From Lasiosphaeris hirsuta (taxonomy: Eukaryota; Ascomycota; Sordariomycetes; Sordariales; Lasiosphaeriaceae), in NCBI GenBank assembly GCA_030549175.1, contig JAUKUA010000002.1:2728001-2792000 (forward strand): a stretch of DNA of 64,000 nucleotides, read 5' to 3'. This document shows, piece after piece, positions 43,089-54,111 of the stretch. The position numbers and the translations under genes are program-made. Within the stretch, counting starts at the first letter, position 1. The number at the start of each line of letters is the position of its first letter. Under the pieces are notes generated by a model that was not told where the DNA came from, made no database searches, and was given only the letters and a program-made list of their open reading frames with translations.

Positions 43089-46023
43089 ATGTCGACAGCA
43101 ACCAGCCCAAATAAAATCCGCCACGGCGGTGGGAACGACGATGGTAGTGATGCGCCGCAAATTGATTTCCATCACCCCTTTACCCCATATGACGTGCAGC
43201 TCGACTTTATGCGGGCCGCATACGGCGTGTTGGAGGCAGGGAATGGACAGGTCGGCATCCTAGAGAGCCCGACTGGAACGGTATTCGCAACCCTGCACAC
43301 CCACCATCCACCCCTCCAAGTCTGATAATTTTATTCCAGGGAAAATCACTCTCGCTCATCTGTTCCGCCCTCACCTGGCTGCGCAACCACAAGCGCGGCC
43401 AGTTCGAGGCGAGTCTAGACGCGACCGCCAAGGGGATGCAGGGCGAGCCCGACTGGATGATTGAGACGGCGCTGCGTCGGAAGAGGGAGGAGCTGGCCAG
43501 GCGGTGGGAGGAGCGTGAGGCGCAGATGGAGAAGCTGCGCGCAAGGGAGAGGGCGATGGAAGAGAGAGGGCGCGGGGGTAAGAGGCAGCGGCTTGATGGC
43601 GAGTATGACGGTGTGGGGATGGGCAGGGGGAAGGGGAAGGAGGTGGATGAGGAGGCCGAATTCTTGATTGATGATTGGGAAGATGGGGGCGATGGCTTGG
43701 CAGACGACGACCCGCTGAGCCAGTTGAGCAAGGAGACGAGGGAGTTGCTGGCCAAGGCTGGACTTGGGGGGCAAAAAAGATGGACGAGGGGGAGGGGGAG
43801 GTGGAAGATGAAATCAAGGTCTGTTTTGTCTCCGATACCCGGGATTGCGCGCTGACATCTTGGCAGATTTTCTACACGTCCCGCACCCACTCTCAGTTGA
43901 CACAATTCATCGCGGAATTGCGCCGACCAGCATTTCCTCCGTCTCTCCCCTCCGAGCTGCTATCATCCAAATCTGACCAAGAAGATGCACCCACAAAGGA
44001 GGCAGTGAAGCAATTGCCATTGTCTTCGCGGCAGAAACTATGTATCAACCCATCGGTTTCCCGCCTTGGATCTCTGTCCGCAATCAACGATCGATGCACT
44101 GAGCTTCAGCTATCCAAGTCAAAGAACAAGTGCGCTTTCATGCCAAATCCTGATAATCTGAAGCAGGCACACCAGTTCCGGGATACCGTCATGGCGACCG
44201 TGCCCGACATCGAAGATATGCATCGGATAGGAGCGAAATTGCAGATATGCCCGTATTATGCTTCGCGAGCGGCCGTCCCTGGAGCTGAGGTTATCACGCT
44301 GCCCTACCCGCTGCTACTGCAAAGAAGCGCGAGGGAGGCTCTCGGCATCAAATTGGAAGGGAATGTCGTCATTATTGATGAGGCGCATAACATTATGGAT
44401 GCAGTGGCAAACGTCTATGCCGCCGAGATCCGCTTAACTGAGCTGAGGCGAGCGAGGCAGATGCTTGGCGTGTATGTGAGGAGGTTCGGTAAGAAGCTCA
44501 AGGGGGAGAACAGGGTTATGGTTGCGCAGGTCGGAAAAGTGATCGAGTCGCTGAGTGAGTGGCTCGCCGGGACTCTCCAGGCTAAGGTGCGTTTCACTCT
44601 TCTGGATCGGTAATATCAGGGCTAACCTATCCAACCCCAGGGTAGCCAAGGCATCGCAGACCCTAACGAGCTCCTCAAGGCTCGAGGCGCAGACCAGATC
44701 AATCTCTACAGGTTGATCAAGTACATCCAGGAATCAAAATTGGCATTCAAAGTTGAGAGCTATGCCAGTCATGCAGAGGAGCAGGAATCTTCGGCTTCGA
44801 ATGGGAAACCCCCATCCTCAACACCAGTACTCCATACTTTGGTGTCGTTTCTTACAGCGCTCACGAACTTCAGCAGCGAGGGCCGCATCTTCTTCGAGAA
44901 GCTTCCGGGGACGTCGCCAGACATCAAGCTTTCTTACCTCCTTCTCTCCCCCACCCATGCATTCTCATCAGTCGCGACGTCTGCTCGAGCGGTCATTCTC
45001 GCAGGCGGAACGATGTCTCCTTTTGGCGACTACAAAGACCACCTATTTCCCACCCTGTCCCCGGAAAGAATTACGACGCTCAGCTGCGGCCACGTAATTC
45101 CACCTTCAAATCTCTGTGTCTGGACGTTGGCCTCAACAAAACTCATACCCCCTGGTGGAGGCCTTCCAGGAACATTGACAAAGGCTGCGGACGCCTTCGA
45201 GTTCAGCTTTCAGAAACGCAATGACCGCGCCATGGTTCGAGATCTCGGAGTAGCGATACTCAATATTTGCTCGGTCGTGCCTGACGGCGTCGTTGTTTTC
45301 TTCCCCAGCTACGGTTACCTCGACGAGGTTGTATCGATATGGCAGACCGCTGAGCCTGCAGCTTCAAACAATACCAAACCAATCTGGGATCGGCTTGCGG
45401 TGAAAAAGGTTGTGTTCCGAGAGACTAAAGGCGGGTCAAGCGACGACGTTCTGCAAAGCTACACCGAGGCCATCCTCTCCCCCGACGAAGCGGCCGAGTC
45501 CCCGGCCGGCGGGAAACGGACGCAAACAGGTGCCCTCCTCCTCAGCGTCGTCGGCGGCAAGATGAGCGAGGGCATCAACTTCTCAGATCGTCTCGGCCGC
45601 TGCGTCATCATCGTCGGCCTGCCGTACCCCAACATTAACTCGCCCGAGTGGAAGGCGCGCATCGAGTATATCGAATCAGCAACCCTAGCACGGCTTCTCC
45701 CGGACCCCAACACCACTCCCGCCCCCCACAGCAAAGAGGCCATGAACAGAGAGCAAGCTATCGCGACAGCGAAGCAAGTCGCCAGAGACTTCTACGAGAA
45801 CGCGTGCATGCGCGCCGTCAATCAAAGCATTGGACGCGCAATCCGGCATCAGAATGACTATGCGGCCATCGTGCTTGTAGATCGCAGGTTTGCCACCGAC
45901 AGGATCAGTGGGAAGCTGCCTGGATGGATCCGAGATGGGATGGTCCCGGGCAGCGCTGGGAAGGGGCTGCCGGGGCTGATGGGGGCTTTGAGTGTATTCT
46001 TTCGAGGGAAGAGGAGCGGGTGA
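43089..46023 (+). CDS. CHL1: Chl1/DDX11-family DNA helicase, with a probable one-base frameshift
   Basis: An iron-sulphur DEAH helicase of superfamily 2 that unwinds DNA and supports sister-chromatid cohesion. Exons are 43089-43280, 43340-43818, 43867-44586 and 44641-46023, about 924 residues. The Walker A string ESPTGTGKSLSL is made by the first splice. Motif Ia is [12 protein letters not shown]; the four Fe-S cysteines lie in [22 protein letters not shown] and QICPYYAS; the DEAH box is [16 protein letters not shown]; motifs V and VI are [23 protein letters not shown] and [14 protein letters not shown]. In exon 2 the frame reads ...[16 protein letters not shown], while the acidic linker [13 protein letters not shown] needed by the next splice is one base away. 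One base is thus missing around the G6/A6 runs at 43768-43781. Everything else is intact, so a sequence error is quite possible; a true lesion would remove the helicase core after the first 150 residues. Confidence 0.88.
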
Positions 46024-46340
46024 GGTGATATCCCCTTGTTCGGCTACGTGGGACGTCAGTACATTGAGCAAGGCAGGTCGTCAGATCGCACCGTCTTGTC
46101 AAACATGACGTGGCACTTGAGTCAACACATCGTCATATGCAAGGAAGACTGCTCTAGAGGTTTTACATTGTCGCCAGACGATGATAACGAATAAGGCAGT
46201 TATTAATATTAGATTAGTCGACATGCGATGGGTATCCAGTCCAAGTTGCCTTGGCAGGATACCAAGGCGCTTTATTCTAGGCCCCCAATACCCCAAGTAT
46301 CTCACTCAAACCAGAGCCATTCTCTGAGCTAGCCCGTCCT
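46024..46340. other. Intergenic between convergent CHL1 and a hypothetical gene
   Basis: Short convergent 3' region; no coding frame with support. Confidence 0.45.
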
Positions 46341-47087
46341 TTAGTCGCCTATATTTCCCAAGTCACCAGATTGCCAGAGCTTACTCGCAGGCATCCCCAA
46401 GCTCTCGAGGGTCCTCCGTAACCTGAGACGCGATTCGGATACACCCTTGATGAATATTTTCCCCCGTTGAGCCGGTTTTAGGGTATCCTCACCGGTGGCT
46501 GTGAGCTTGATCCTGCCGTCCTCAATAACCTTGAGGTTCATCTCCCTAGCCCAGTCCTTCAGCCCCTGCTCATCGCCCGTATTGACCTCGCACGCAAATC
46601 CCTTTGTCCATTTAAGAGAACGACGGCAGACCAAGGCCGCCTCCATTATATCAGAACTTCCCTCTTTCCTAGGTTGGTAGTAGCTGATAAGTTCGGCCTT
46701 CATCACGGGAGGCGAGTCGGTGAGGAGCCTGGCAACGTGCTCGGTAAGCTCGGAGCAGAAGAAGTACGGAGCCTTGCCCGAGACGACGACCTGCTCGGGG
46801 AGGTTGCTATGGGAGTTGCTGGGAGGGTTGCGGGCCAACCGGCCGGACGCGGAGCGAGCAAGACGACGCAGGGACTCTCTGTGCCACGGTCTGGAGTTCT
46901 GGGACTCCATGCACTCCAGTTGATCCCGGATTCTGGAACGCGCTATCACGGCGCGTTTGACTAAGTCTATGTCCTGGGGCGACTTGGCATTGTTGGGGTA
47001 ACTCGGATGCTTTTGGCAGCATTCGGTGCAGCAGTCGGAGGTGGAGGCGGAGGGGGCGCGGCTCTCGTCGTCGTACGAGTCACTCAC
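46341..47087 (-). CDS. Hypothetical protein, Cys-rich N-terminus, 5' end unresolved
   Basis: I do not recognise this protein. The open frame gives 248 residues after a GTG; no ATG lies in frame upstream before a stop near 47133, so at least one 5' exon or a frameshift is missing. Just upstream in another frame (47240-47100) is a coherent acidic stretch SDDSDYDSNSDRPSVRKSP, which may be the missing N-terminus. Visible features are the Cys cluster SDCCTECCQKHPS near residue 18, a basic Arg/Ser region (RRLARSASGRLARN), and a C-terminal mixed helix/strand region ending RLRRTLESLGMPASKLWQ. No signal peptide or membrane segment is seen. Codon use resembles neighbours, and the frame is too long to be chance, so a real gene is likely. 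Confidence 0.5.
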   Translation of the reverse strand: MSDSYDDESRAPSASTSDCCTECCQKHPSYPNNAKSPQDIDLVKRAVIARSRIRDQLECMESQNSRPWHRESLRRLARSASGRLARNPPSNSHSNLPEQVVVSGKAPYFFCSELTEHVARLLTDSPPVMKAELISYYQPRKEGSSDIMEAALVCRRSLKWTKGFACEVNTGDEQGLKDWAREMNLKVIEDGRIKLTATGEDTLKPAQRGKIFIKGVSESRLRLRRTLESLGMPASKLWQSGDLGNIGD

Positions 47088-47240
47088 GCTGACATCGCCT
47101 TGAGAAAGCCGACGGTGAAGACTTCGGTGTCACTGATGGGGCTTTTGCGGACAGAGGGTCGATCGCTGTTGGAGTCGTAATCACTGTCATCGCTCAAGCT
47201 GCTGACATCGGCACTACCGCTGGGAGCATCATCGTGGCAC

Positions 47241-47656
47241 CCCCACCAAGCCACTGAGAGAGGTACTGAAGCCCCAATGAAGCCTTCACTGCGTAAGAAG
47301 AGGCATGATTGGTATCCAATAGGCCTCTTTGCGAGGTCTAAATATAAATTTTTAAATGCGAAAGATGCTGGTTTTGCGACGCTGCTCGAAAGCCTTTCCA
47401 GACTTCAAGATATCCCTTCGGGCCTCGAGGGGAAGGTCATACACTAACGAATAATCCAGGGTTAGATTTCACGTCTCATAATATGTCAAACTAATTACCT
47501 GGGCACATGGACGATCACATGGCTGTGTCTAGCTAAATCATGGAGTCGAGATGAAAATATTGTTGTAGTTGTAAAAGGTGGTCACCTACCAATTTCCGGT
47601 AAGGAACCTATTTCAGGTTCTCAGGTTATTAGTAAAGTGCTCTATTAGTGTCATGA
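47241..47656. other. Intergenic, hypothetical gene to pseudogene
   Basis: AT-richer than its surroundings, for example around 47340-47360; no gene or repeat supported. Confidence 0.4.
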
Positions 47657-48361
47657 TCAGACATCATTTTCTGGGGTAAGCCCACCAATGGCAGGGGCGA
47701 ATGCGCTTTCTTCTGGCTCGTCAACAGTTGATAACGTAGAGTCGGAATCGTCCGAGATTTGGCCAGGGCTCAGATCTGCATCTCTCATCATCATCGTGAG
47801 CAGTTCGAGCCGATCGTCGGTGAATTTGGGCTCTGGATTCCGGGCACGTTCCCTCAGGATCAACAGGGTCAAAACGACGAAGAGCTTCCAGCACCACGAC
47901 ATGGTATCTGTGCTGTCGGCATTGCGCCAGAGGCTCACATGGTTTGGCCTAGTTGCAAGTCTCTTGGCCCAAACTACAAATCGTGCGCAATGTTGGTGGA
48001 AGGACCAATTTCTCTTTTGGTGTCGTGTAATTCCACGCGCGTTGACCGACCCGGCCAGAACCACGGCGTAAATGGTCATCTGGTGGGTATCGTGAAACTA
48101 GTCGTTAAAATCATCCATATTTATCAGCCTCTCGACGTGCAGGTTGTTGTCGCAGTCGAGGTAGTCGCGCCTGAACTCTCCCCATGAGAGTTGTACCTCC
48201 TTCGACTCCAGCCACTCCTCAAATGTTGCGACGTCCCGGAACCGTTCCCGGGTGATAATCATCGCCTAGACCACCGCCTGATCGGTCATTCTGATAGGCT
48301 GGCTAGGGCGGAAGTAGTTGAAGAACTCATGCTCAAGAATTCCCCATCCATCCTGGTCCAT
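47657..48361 (-). pseudogene. Unassigned conserved-looking protein with two in-frame TAG stops
   Basis: Read straight through on the minus strand from 48361, one frame gives a coherent protein: MDQDGWGILEHEFFNYFRPS, then a TAG at 48268-48266, AMIITRERFRDVATFEEWLE, WGEFRRDYLDCDNNLHVERL, a TAG at 48100-48098, and then ITRHQKRNWSFHQHCARFVVW to the end. It closes with an acidic tail ENDV. A hydrophobic segment (CWKLFVVLTLLILRERARNPEPKF) is visible. I cannot name the family. Both stops would be a single C-to-T change from CAG glutamine, the CpA-to-TpA change made by RIP. The intact part from 48079 could still be translated, but the broken N-terminus argues for a pseudogene. Confidence 0.6.
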
Positions 48362-49093
48362 CTTGATACTTTGTGATTACAGCTGTGATGATCGGTTTGA
48401 TGTTGCTGAGATTGGTGCTAGAGTCCAAGGCGTGGTGGGTGAATTGTACATCTGACATATCATGAGTGACATGTTCTCTTTTATGGCCAAATCCGATTGG
48501 AGATGAGCAGCACAGTCCAGGTCCAAGAATTGTATAGTTAGTCTAACAATGTTTTTGTTGCTGCGCCAGTTCTACCAACAAAGGTGGTGCTATTGTTGAA
48601 GAGCGGAATGGGCCGGCTTGGCAGAGTGCAATTAGCTCGGGAGTAATTCGCCCAGAGACCCAAGAAGCATATGGGTCGGTTCCGAAACATCGCGAGTTTG
48701 ATCGCCCCCTTTTTTTTTTTTTTGGAGTTGCCGCAGGGACCCCTAATGAGCCCAGAAACCGGGTTTCAGCACCCACCTTTCCATGTTTCTAGGGCTCATC
48801 TGCCGACCTTGACTACTTGTTTTGCTTTGCGCATGAATTTGCAGCCGGGACTTGGGGGAACTTGGGGGAGGCGGAAACACAGATCTCGAGTCTCGGCAGG
48901 AACTCCGCTGTGCCGCTGGCTGGAACGACGGCTGTGTGGTGCAGATCGTGTAATATAGTTGCCAAAATCAGTTTTGCTTGCCCTTTGTTTTTAGGATGGG
49001 TGCTGTCCCCGCTTCTTTCCCTTTCTTCCCAATTTTGTTTCTTTCATGACGTCGCGCCAGTTCGTGTCTCCTCCAATCGGTCAAATTATCACC
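48362..49093. other. Intergenic upstream of the GH5 gene
   Basis: Contains a T-rich homopolymer near 48711-48725 and otherwise random-looking sequence. It must carry the GH5 promoter. Confidence 0.45.
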
Positions 49094-50511
49094 ATGTTTG
49101 TCGCGATTCTATTTCGCCTCAGCTTGCTCCAGCTGGCGGTGGCAAAAGTGCAGTTTTTGGTATGCCCCCGGAGCTCCTCTTCCACCTAAAGTGTCCTGAA
49201 ACACTAACGTGGCCTTCTCCATAGGGCGTGAGCATAGCTGGGGGCGATTTTGGATGCACAACCGATGTAAGCGTGATCGCAGACAAAGACTCAACACCAT
49301 TGAATAAGACAGCTGACTCCAAACAAAGGGATCCTGTACAGCAGGTTCAACACAGCTGCCGCTTGGCTCCTTTGGGCTTGGCGGTGGTGATGGGGAGGGC
49401 CAGATGAAGCATTTTGTCCAGGACGACATGATGAACCTGTTCCGCCTTCGTAAGCTCCAACCCCGACACCTGGCTTCACTTATCTCCAGCTCTGACTTTG
49501 GATATCTCAGCTATCTCTTGGCAATATCTCGTCAATAACCAGCTGGGCGGCTCTCTCAACGACGCCAACTTTGCAAAGTACGACCGCCTAGTTCAGGCCT
49601 GCCTCGCAACAGGCGCACAATGCATGGTTGAGATCCACAACTTTGCCCGCTGGAATGGCAAAATAATCGGCCAGTCTCCTAGCGGCCCAACCGACGACCA
49701 GTTTGTCGCATTATGGGCTTCGCTGGCGGCGAAGTATGCCAAGGCCGACAAGATCGTCTTTGAACTGATGAACGAGCCACATGACCTCGACATCAAAATT
49801 TGGGCAGCAACCTGCCAAAAGGCCGTCACAGCCATCCGAAATGCAGGCGCCCTAACGCAGACCGTCCTCCTGCCGGGCACGGGATTCTCGAGCGCCGGAG
49901 ACCTTGTCTCGAGTGGGAGCGGAGATGCCCTCATGGGGATCAAGAACCCAGACGGGTCAACCGAGAACCTGCTGCTGGCCGTGCACAAGTATCTCGATGC
50001 CGACAACAGCGGAACACACGCCGAGTGTGTCACCAACAACACGGCCGCATTCGCCGAAGCTGCCAATTTTTTGCGCAAGGCGGGTCGGAAGGCCATCGTC
50101 AGCGAAACAGGGGCTTCGCCAAGCAATATGTTGTGCTACATGCACTTTTGCGTGCAAAACGCCTTCATCAATGCCAATTCCGATGTTTTCGTCGGCTTGG
50201 TAAGCTGGGGCGCCGGGAGCTTCGACTCTTCGTACTTGATGAGCCAGACGCCCGTGTTTGAGGGAGGGAGGTTTGTCGACAACCCGCTCCTGGCGCAGTG
50301 CTTGGTAGGCATATGGATGGCCTCGGATTATCTAGCGACAGTGCCAACTACCTTTGATGGGTTGGGTATGACAATCGTCAACGGCACAGCGGTCACGGCA
50401 GATGCCGGCGCGGCAGCTACGTCGACTGGGAATGGCGTAGGGAGTTGGTCTAGTAAGCTGTCGATGCCAACATGGCTGTTGGTTGTTTGTATGATGATGA
50501 ATCTGCTTTGA
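49094..50511 (+). CDS. GH5 endo-beta-1,4-glucanase, secreted, probably membrane anchored
   Basis: Cellulase of glycoside hydrolase family 5 like Trichoderma EG2/Cel5A, which cuts internal cellulose bonds with retention. Four exons, 49094-49159, 49225-49266, 49329-49449 and 49511-50511, give 409 residues; the last splice rebuilds NLFRLPISWQYLVNNQLGG. A signal peptide covers about residues 1-18 (MFVAILFRLSLLQLAVA). The catalytic acid is about E165 in FELMNEPHDL and the nucleophile about E275 in IVSETGAS. VHKYLDADNSGTHAECVTNN is the family's conserved block. There is no cellulose-binding module, unlike Cel5A. The end is a Ser/Thr/Ala-rich linker then a hydrophobic tail (SMPTWLLVVCMMMNLL), suggesting a GPI anchor. 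It lies beside a secreted carboxylesterase gene on the same strand, though 1.5 kb apart. Confidence 0.9.
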
Positions 50512-52002
50512 GGCTTTATATCAGTTGTGTAATTCCTAGTATACCCCCATATTTTGTTTGACAAGAGGCAGGGATTGCCCTGCGTGGTGGTTGCATGACA
50601 TTGAATTGGCTGGATGGCTGAACCCCACCTCCTAAAATTATAACTATGCTCAAGGCTTTGTTGAATACATGATGTGCATCCGTCTGTGACAGTTTTGGTA
50701 GCGTATATCTCTTGCAACCGCCAATGCCACGATGACCTTTAGCCGATGCTCCTAGAGATTGCCGGAATTACCTTGGTATTTGAGCCGAGATTTACTAGGT
50801 TGATAAAGTAAGTGGAAAAAAAAGACCTGGGGTCTTGTTTTGTCAGTCGTACAACTTGAAATCGTGTCTTGGGGATTCTGTAACCAGGGGCTGCGGTAGC
50901 AGACAATTTCAAGTTCAACACTCGGACACTCCCAATCGCTCAAGGAGTGGTGTCGACCTTAGGTAGCGGACCATGTGGGCGAGACAGAGCAATGGTGATG
51001 GATTGGTGGTGTTGCGGGCTAGGATTCCCTGGCCTTGCAACAGCTATCTAGGTGTGGCCCAAAGGCTAGCTAGACGAGGTGGCGTGTGCACCCTGCACCC
51101 TCGAGGTGGGGCACCACCTCCAACAGATCAGCATCTTTGTATTCAATAGAAGGCAAAGGTAATGCGCCTTGGCGCCACTCGCCCTGCCAACTGCCAACTG
51201 CCCCGGGCTTGAAGCTCCTCACAGCACTGCGGCCGCGCGCAGCGGTCCCTGCCACGGACAGGCCTGCTCTCCGACTTGTTGGTTCGCTCGCCCGTCGGGC
51301 TGTTGGCTCTCTTGCAGCCCGCAATTGGCTGTGTTGATAGGCTGACGTTGAAGGCTGAGGTGTTGGGTGGCTTGAAGCGGTCGGCGCTGCAGCTGGGAGG
51401 CGGCTGGCTTTTGATAGGACTGCAGTATCCCTGGAGGCATGTAAAGTCCTTTTCTGCGAGGTTGGGTTTGCTTGTTGTTTGGCAGCGCTGTGTCGGGGCA
51501 TTGGGTCAACGTCGAAACATTGGCGAGGGACTCGGAGCACGCGATTTCCTACTGCCACGATGCTACGAGCCACTGCATTGGAGCGGGGTAAAATATCGGG
51601 ATAGAATTTTGATTTGCGCGGCACTGGCTCAATTAGCTGGCAGAGACATTATCCACGTGCCGCGAACTCGGAACTTGGGCTCTGTTGGCGATGCAGCAGC
51701 TCCCGCGTGGCGCATGGCTTTACATTGGTACCTGACCTATGATGTCGTCGTGGCACAAGAGGCGCGTTTCCCGATCTCACGGCCATATAGCTCGGGAGAC
51801 TATGGCCGGGACCAGGGTTCAAACAATCCTAGATTAGACGAACCCAAGGTTACGTACAGTACCTTATCTTAATGAGTTGTATTACGAGGCTCAATTCCCA
51901 TATAAGTGTCCAGGGACGACGTCCGGGAAACGCTGTGTGGTACACAACGAATTCCCTTTCTTTCCTCACCTTCTTTGACTGCTCACCGATTTAATCACTA
52001 GA
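50512..52002. other. 1.5-kb intergenic, GH5 to carboxylesterase
   Basis: No gene is supported. Longer frames at 51070-51624 (minus) and 51276-51872 (plus) overlap each other and have low-complexity, repeat-like composition. No known element was recognised. Confidence 0.4.
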
Positions 52003-54111
52003 ATGTGTTACAGGATGCAGCATTTATTCACGCTTCTGGTGTTGGCAGTGTCTGTGATTGCTTTGCACCCAACAAAGCAGTTCCCTCAGCAACACGCTCG
52101 AAAATCTGCCGCGCCTCCAATAGTAGATCTGGAATACTCACAGTACCAGGGCTATTACAACTCGACGCTTGATATCAATATTTTCAAGGGGTAAGTCATT
52201 GCCTATAGTGTACCTATTCGTCACACGTACATGCGTTGATGATATTGCAGAATCCGATACGCCGCTCCGCCGAAGAGATGGCAGCTCCCGGAAGCCCCGG
52301 CCCAGAACCGGACATCGTTGATGCTGGCCACCGGAGACGCGCCGAGGTGTCCGCAGTCTCTCCCAGGACCAACGTCAGCGGCCCCGATCGCTCCGTCACT
52401 GGAAACTTGAGCACTAACAGAAAATGCAATAGACCCGCTACCGTCAACTTTGATGCCTCTATTTTGGGAAATGAAGACTGCCTGTTCTTGAACATATTTG
52501 CGCCGGCAAATGCCAAGAAGCTACCGGTTCTCTTCGCGATCCGTGAGTACCCCGGAAATGCAACCCTCGACTACCTCTAACATGTCGTAGATGGTGGTGG
52601 CTATGGGGCCGGATCAGCAGCTTCCGCGGATTTCTCATTCATGGACCAAACAGTAAACAACAGCTTCGTATCGGTTGTCATCCAGTACCGCCTCGGCGCC
52701 TTTGGATTTCTCTCTTCGGCCGAGGTGGCGAGGCACGGAACCGCCAACGCGGGCCTATTCGACATGCGATTTGCGCTGGAATGGGTTCAGAAGTACATTG
52801 AGCGTTTTGGCGGCGATCCCAATCAAGTCACCATCGTGGGCGAATCAGCAGGTGGTGGTTCTGTCATGTTGATGGCCATGGCGAACGCGGGTCGCGATGG
52901 TACTAGTCTGTTCAGGAGAGGCATCGCAAGCAGCCCCTATTTCCCGACTCAGCCGTACGTCCCCAGCCGCCGATCACCTTGATATCAGGATCATATCCGT
53001 AACCCTGACACATGATAGGAACTACGATGACGCGCTACCCACCGATTATTACCTGCAATTTGCTCGACGGGCCGGGTGTCTTGACGAGGGCAAGGCTGAT
53101 CCCGAAGACGGATCGGTTTTCAAGTGCCTCCAGAACGCCGGGACCCTGGCTCTCCAGAACGCAAGCGCCTACACCAGCTACGCCGCCCTCTACGGCCAAT
53201 GGGCCTTCATCCCCGTCACTGACGGGAGCCTGATCAGGTCACAGCCCAACAGGCAGCTCCTACGACGCGAAGTCAACGGAGAGCGCATCCTTACCGGCGT
53301 AAACCTCCCCCTTCTCCCCTTCCCACACATAACAGCAAACTCACCAATCCTCCCCCCTTAGAACAACGCCAACGAAGGCACCTACTTCGTCCCGCAAAAC
53401 ATCACAACCGAGGCCCACTTCACCGCCTTCGTTCAGCGAATCTACCCCGCCCTGTCCCCGGACGCCATCGCCTCGGTCCTCGACCTCTACGCCGTCCCAG
53501 CCAACATCACCACCTCCATCCCCAAGTACGACAGCGATGGCCTCCACCCACCCTACGCAACGATCATGTCCGGCTACGCCTTCGGCTGGCAACAAGCCGC
53601 CAACAACCTCTACGCCGAAACCACCTTCGTCTGCCCAGCCTACTGGCTGGCCGACGCCTACACCTCCCCGGCCGGCAGCCGGGTATCCCGTAAGGCGTGG
53701 CGGTACCAATTCTCGGTGCCTAGCGCGTTCCACGGCTCCGACATGGCGCCGCTGCTCGACAACCCAGCAGCCGCCGGCAGCGGAAGCGCAGTCGTCATGG
53801 ACTCGTCGTTTCGGAAGGGGTTTCAGGCCATCTGGGGGCGCTTCGTGGTGGGCGGGGACCCGACGATATCCGCATCCACGGCGGGGGGTGGGGATGGGGA
53901 GGAGGGGGCGATTACCGCGGCGGTGGGCGGCGGGGCGTGGAGGCCGTGGGGGGAGGCGGTCGCCGCTGGGGGGGTCCGGAACGACCTGCTCAACGTCAAT
54001 GTGACGGATGCGCAGCCGCGTAGGGCGGACTGGGCTGTGGCCGACGCGCTCGCTTGGGAGGGGGGCAGGGGCGCACGGTGTGCGCTGTGGGCGGAGATTG
54101 GGGTCAAATGA
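52003..54111 (+). CDS. Secreted type-B carboxylesterase/lipase
   Basis: Six exons (52003-52190, 52251-52373, 52421-52542, 52591-52954, 53019-53298, 53362-54111) code for 608 residues of an alpha/beta-hydrolase carboxylesterase. A signal peptide is visible (HLFTLLVLAVSVIALHP; ATG at 52003 or 52015). The exon joins restore FKGIRYAAPPKRWQLP, SILGNEDCLFLNIFAP and FAIHGGGYGAGSA, whose HGGGY is the oxyanion hole. The nucleophile is about S230 in IVGESAGGGSV and the catalytic His about H483 in FHGSDMAPLL; the acid lies between them. Asn-x-Ser/Thr sites are plentiful, as expected for a secreted glycoprotein. Such enzymes cut carboxyl esters of lipids or aromatic acids; the substrate here is unknown. 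The last ~80 residues include a Gly-rich stretch (AGGGDGEEGA) that may be a loop insertion. Confidence 0.9.

Noticed and set aside
15011..46023. A biosynthetic gene cluster
   Set aside because: The genes are housekeeping functions without a core synthase such as a PKS, NRPS or terpene cyclase anywhere in the window.
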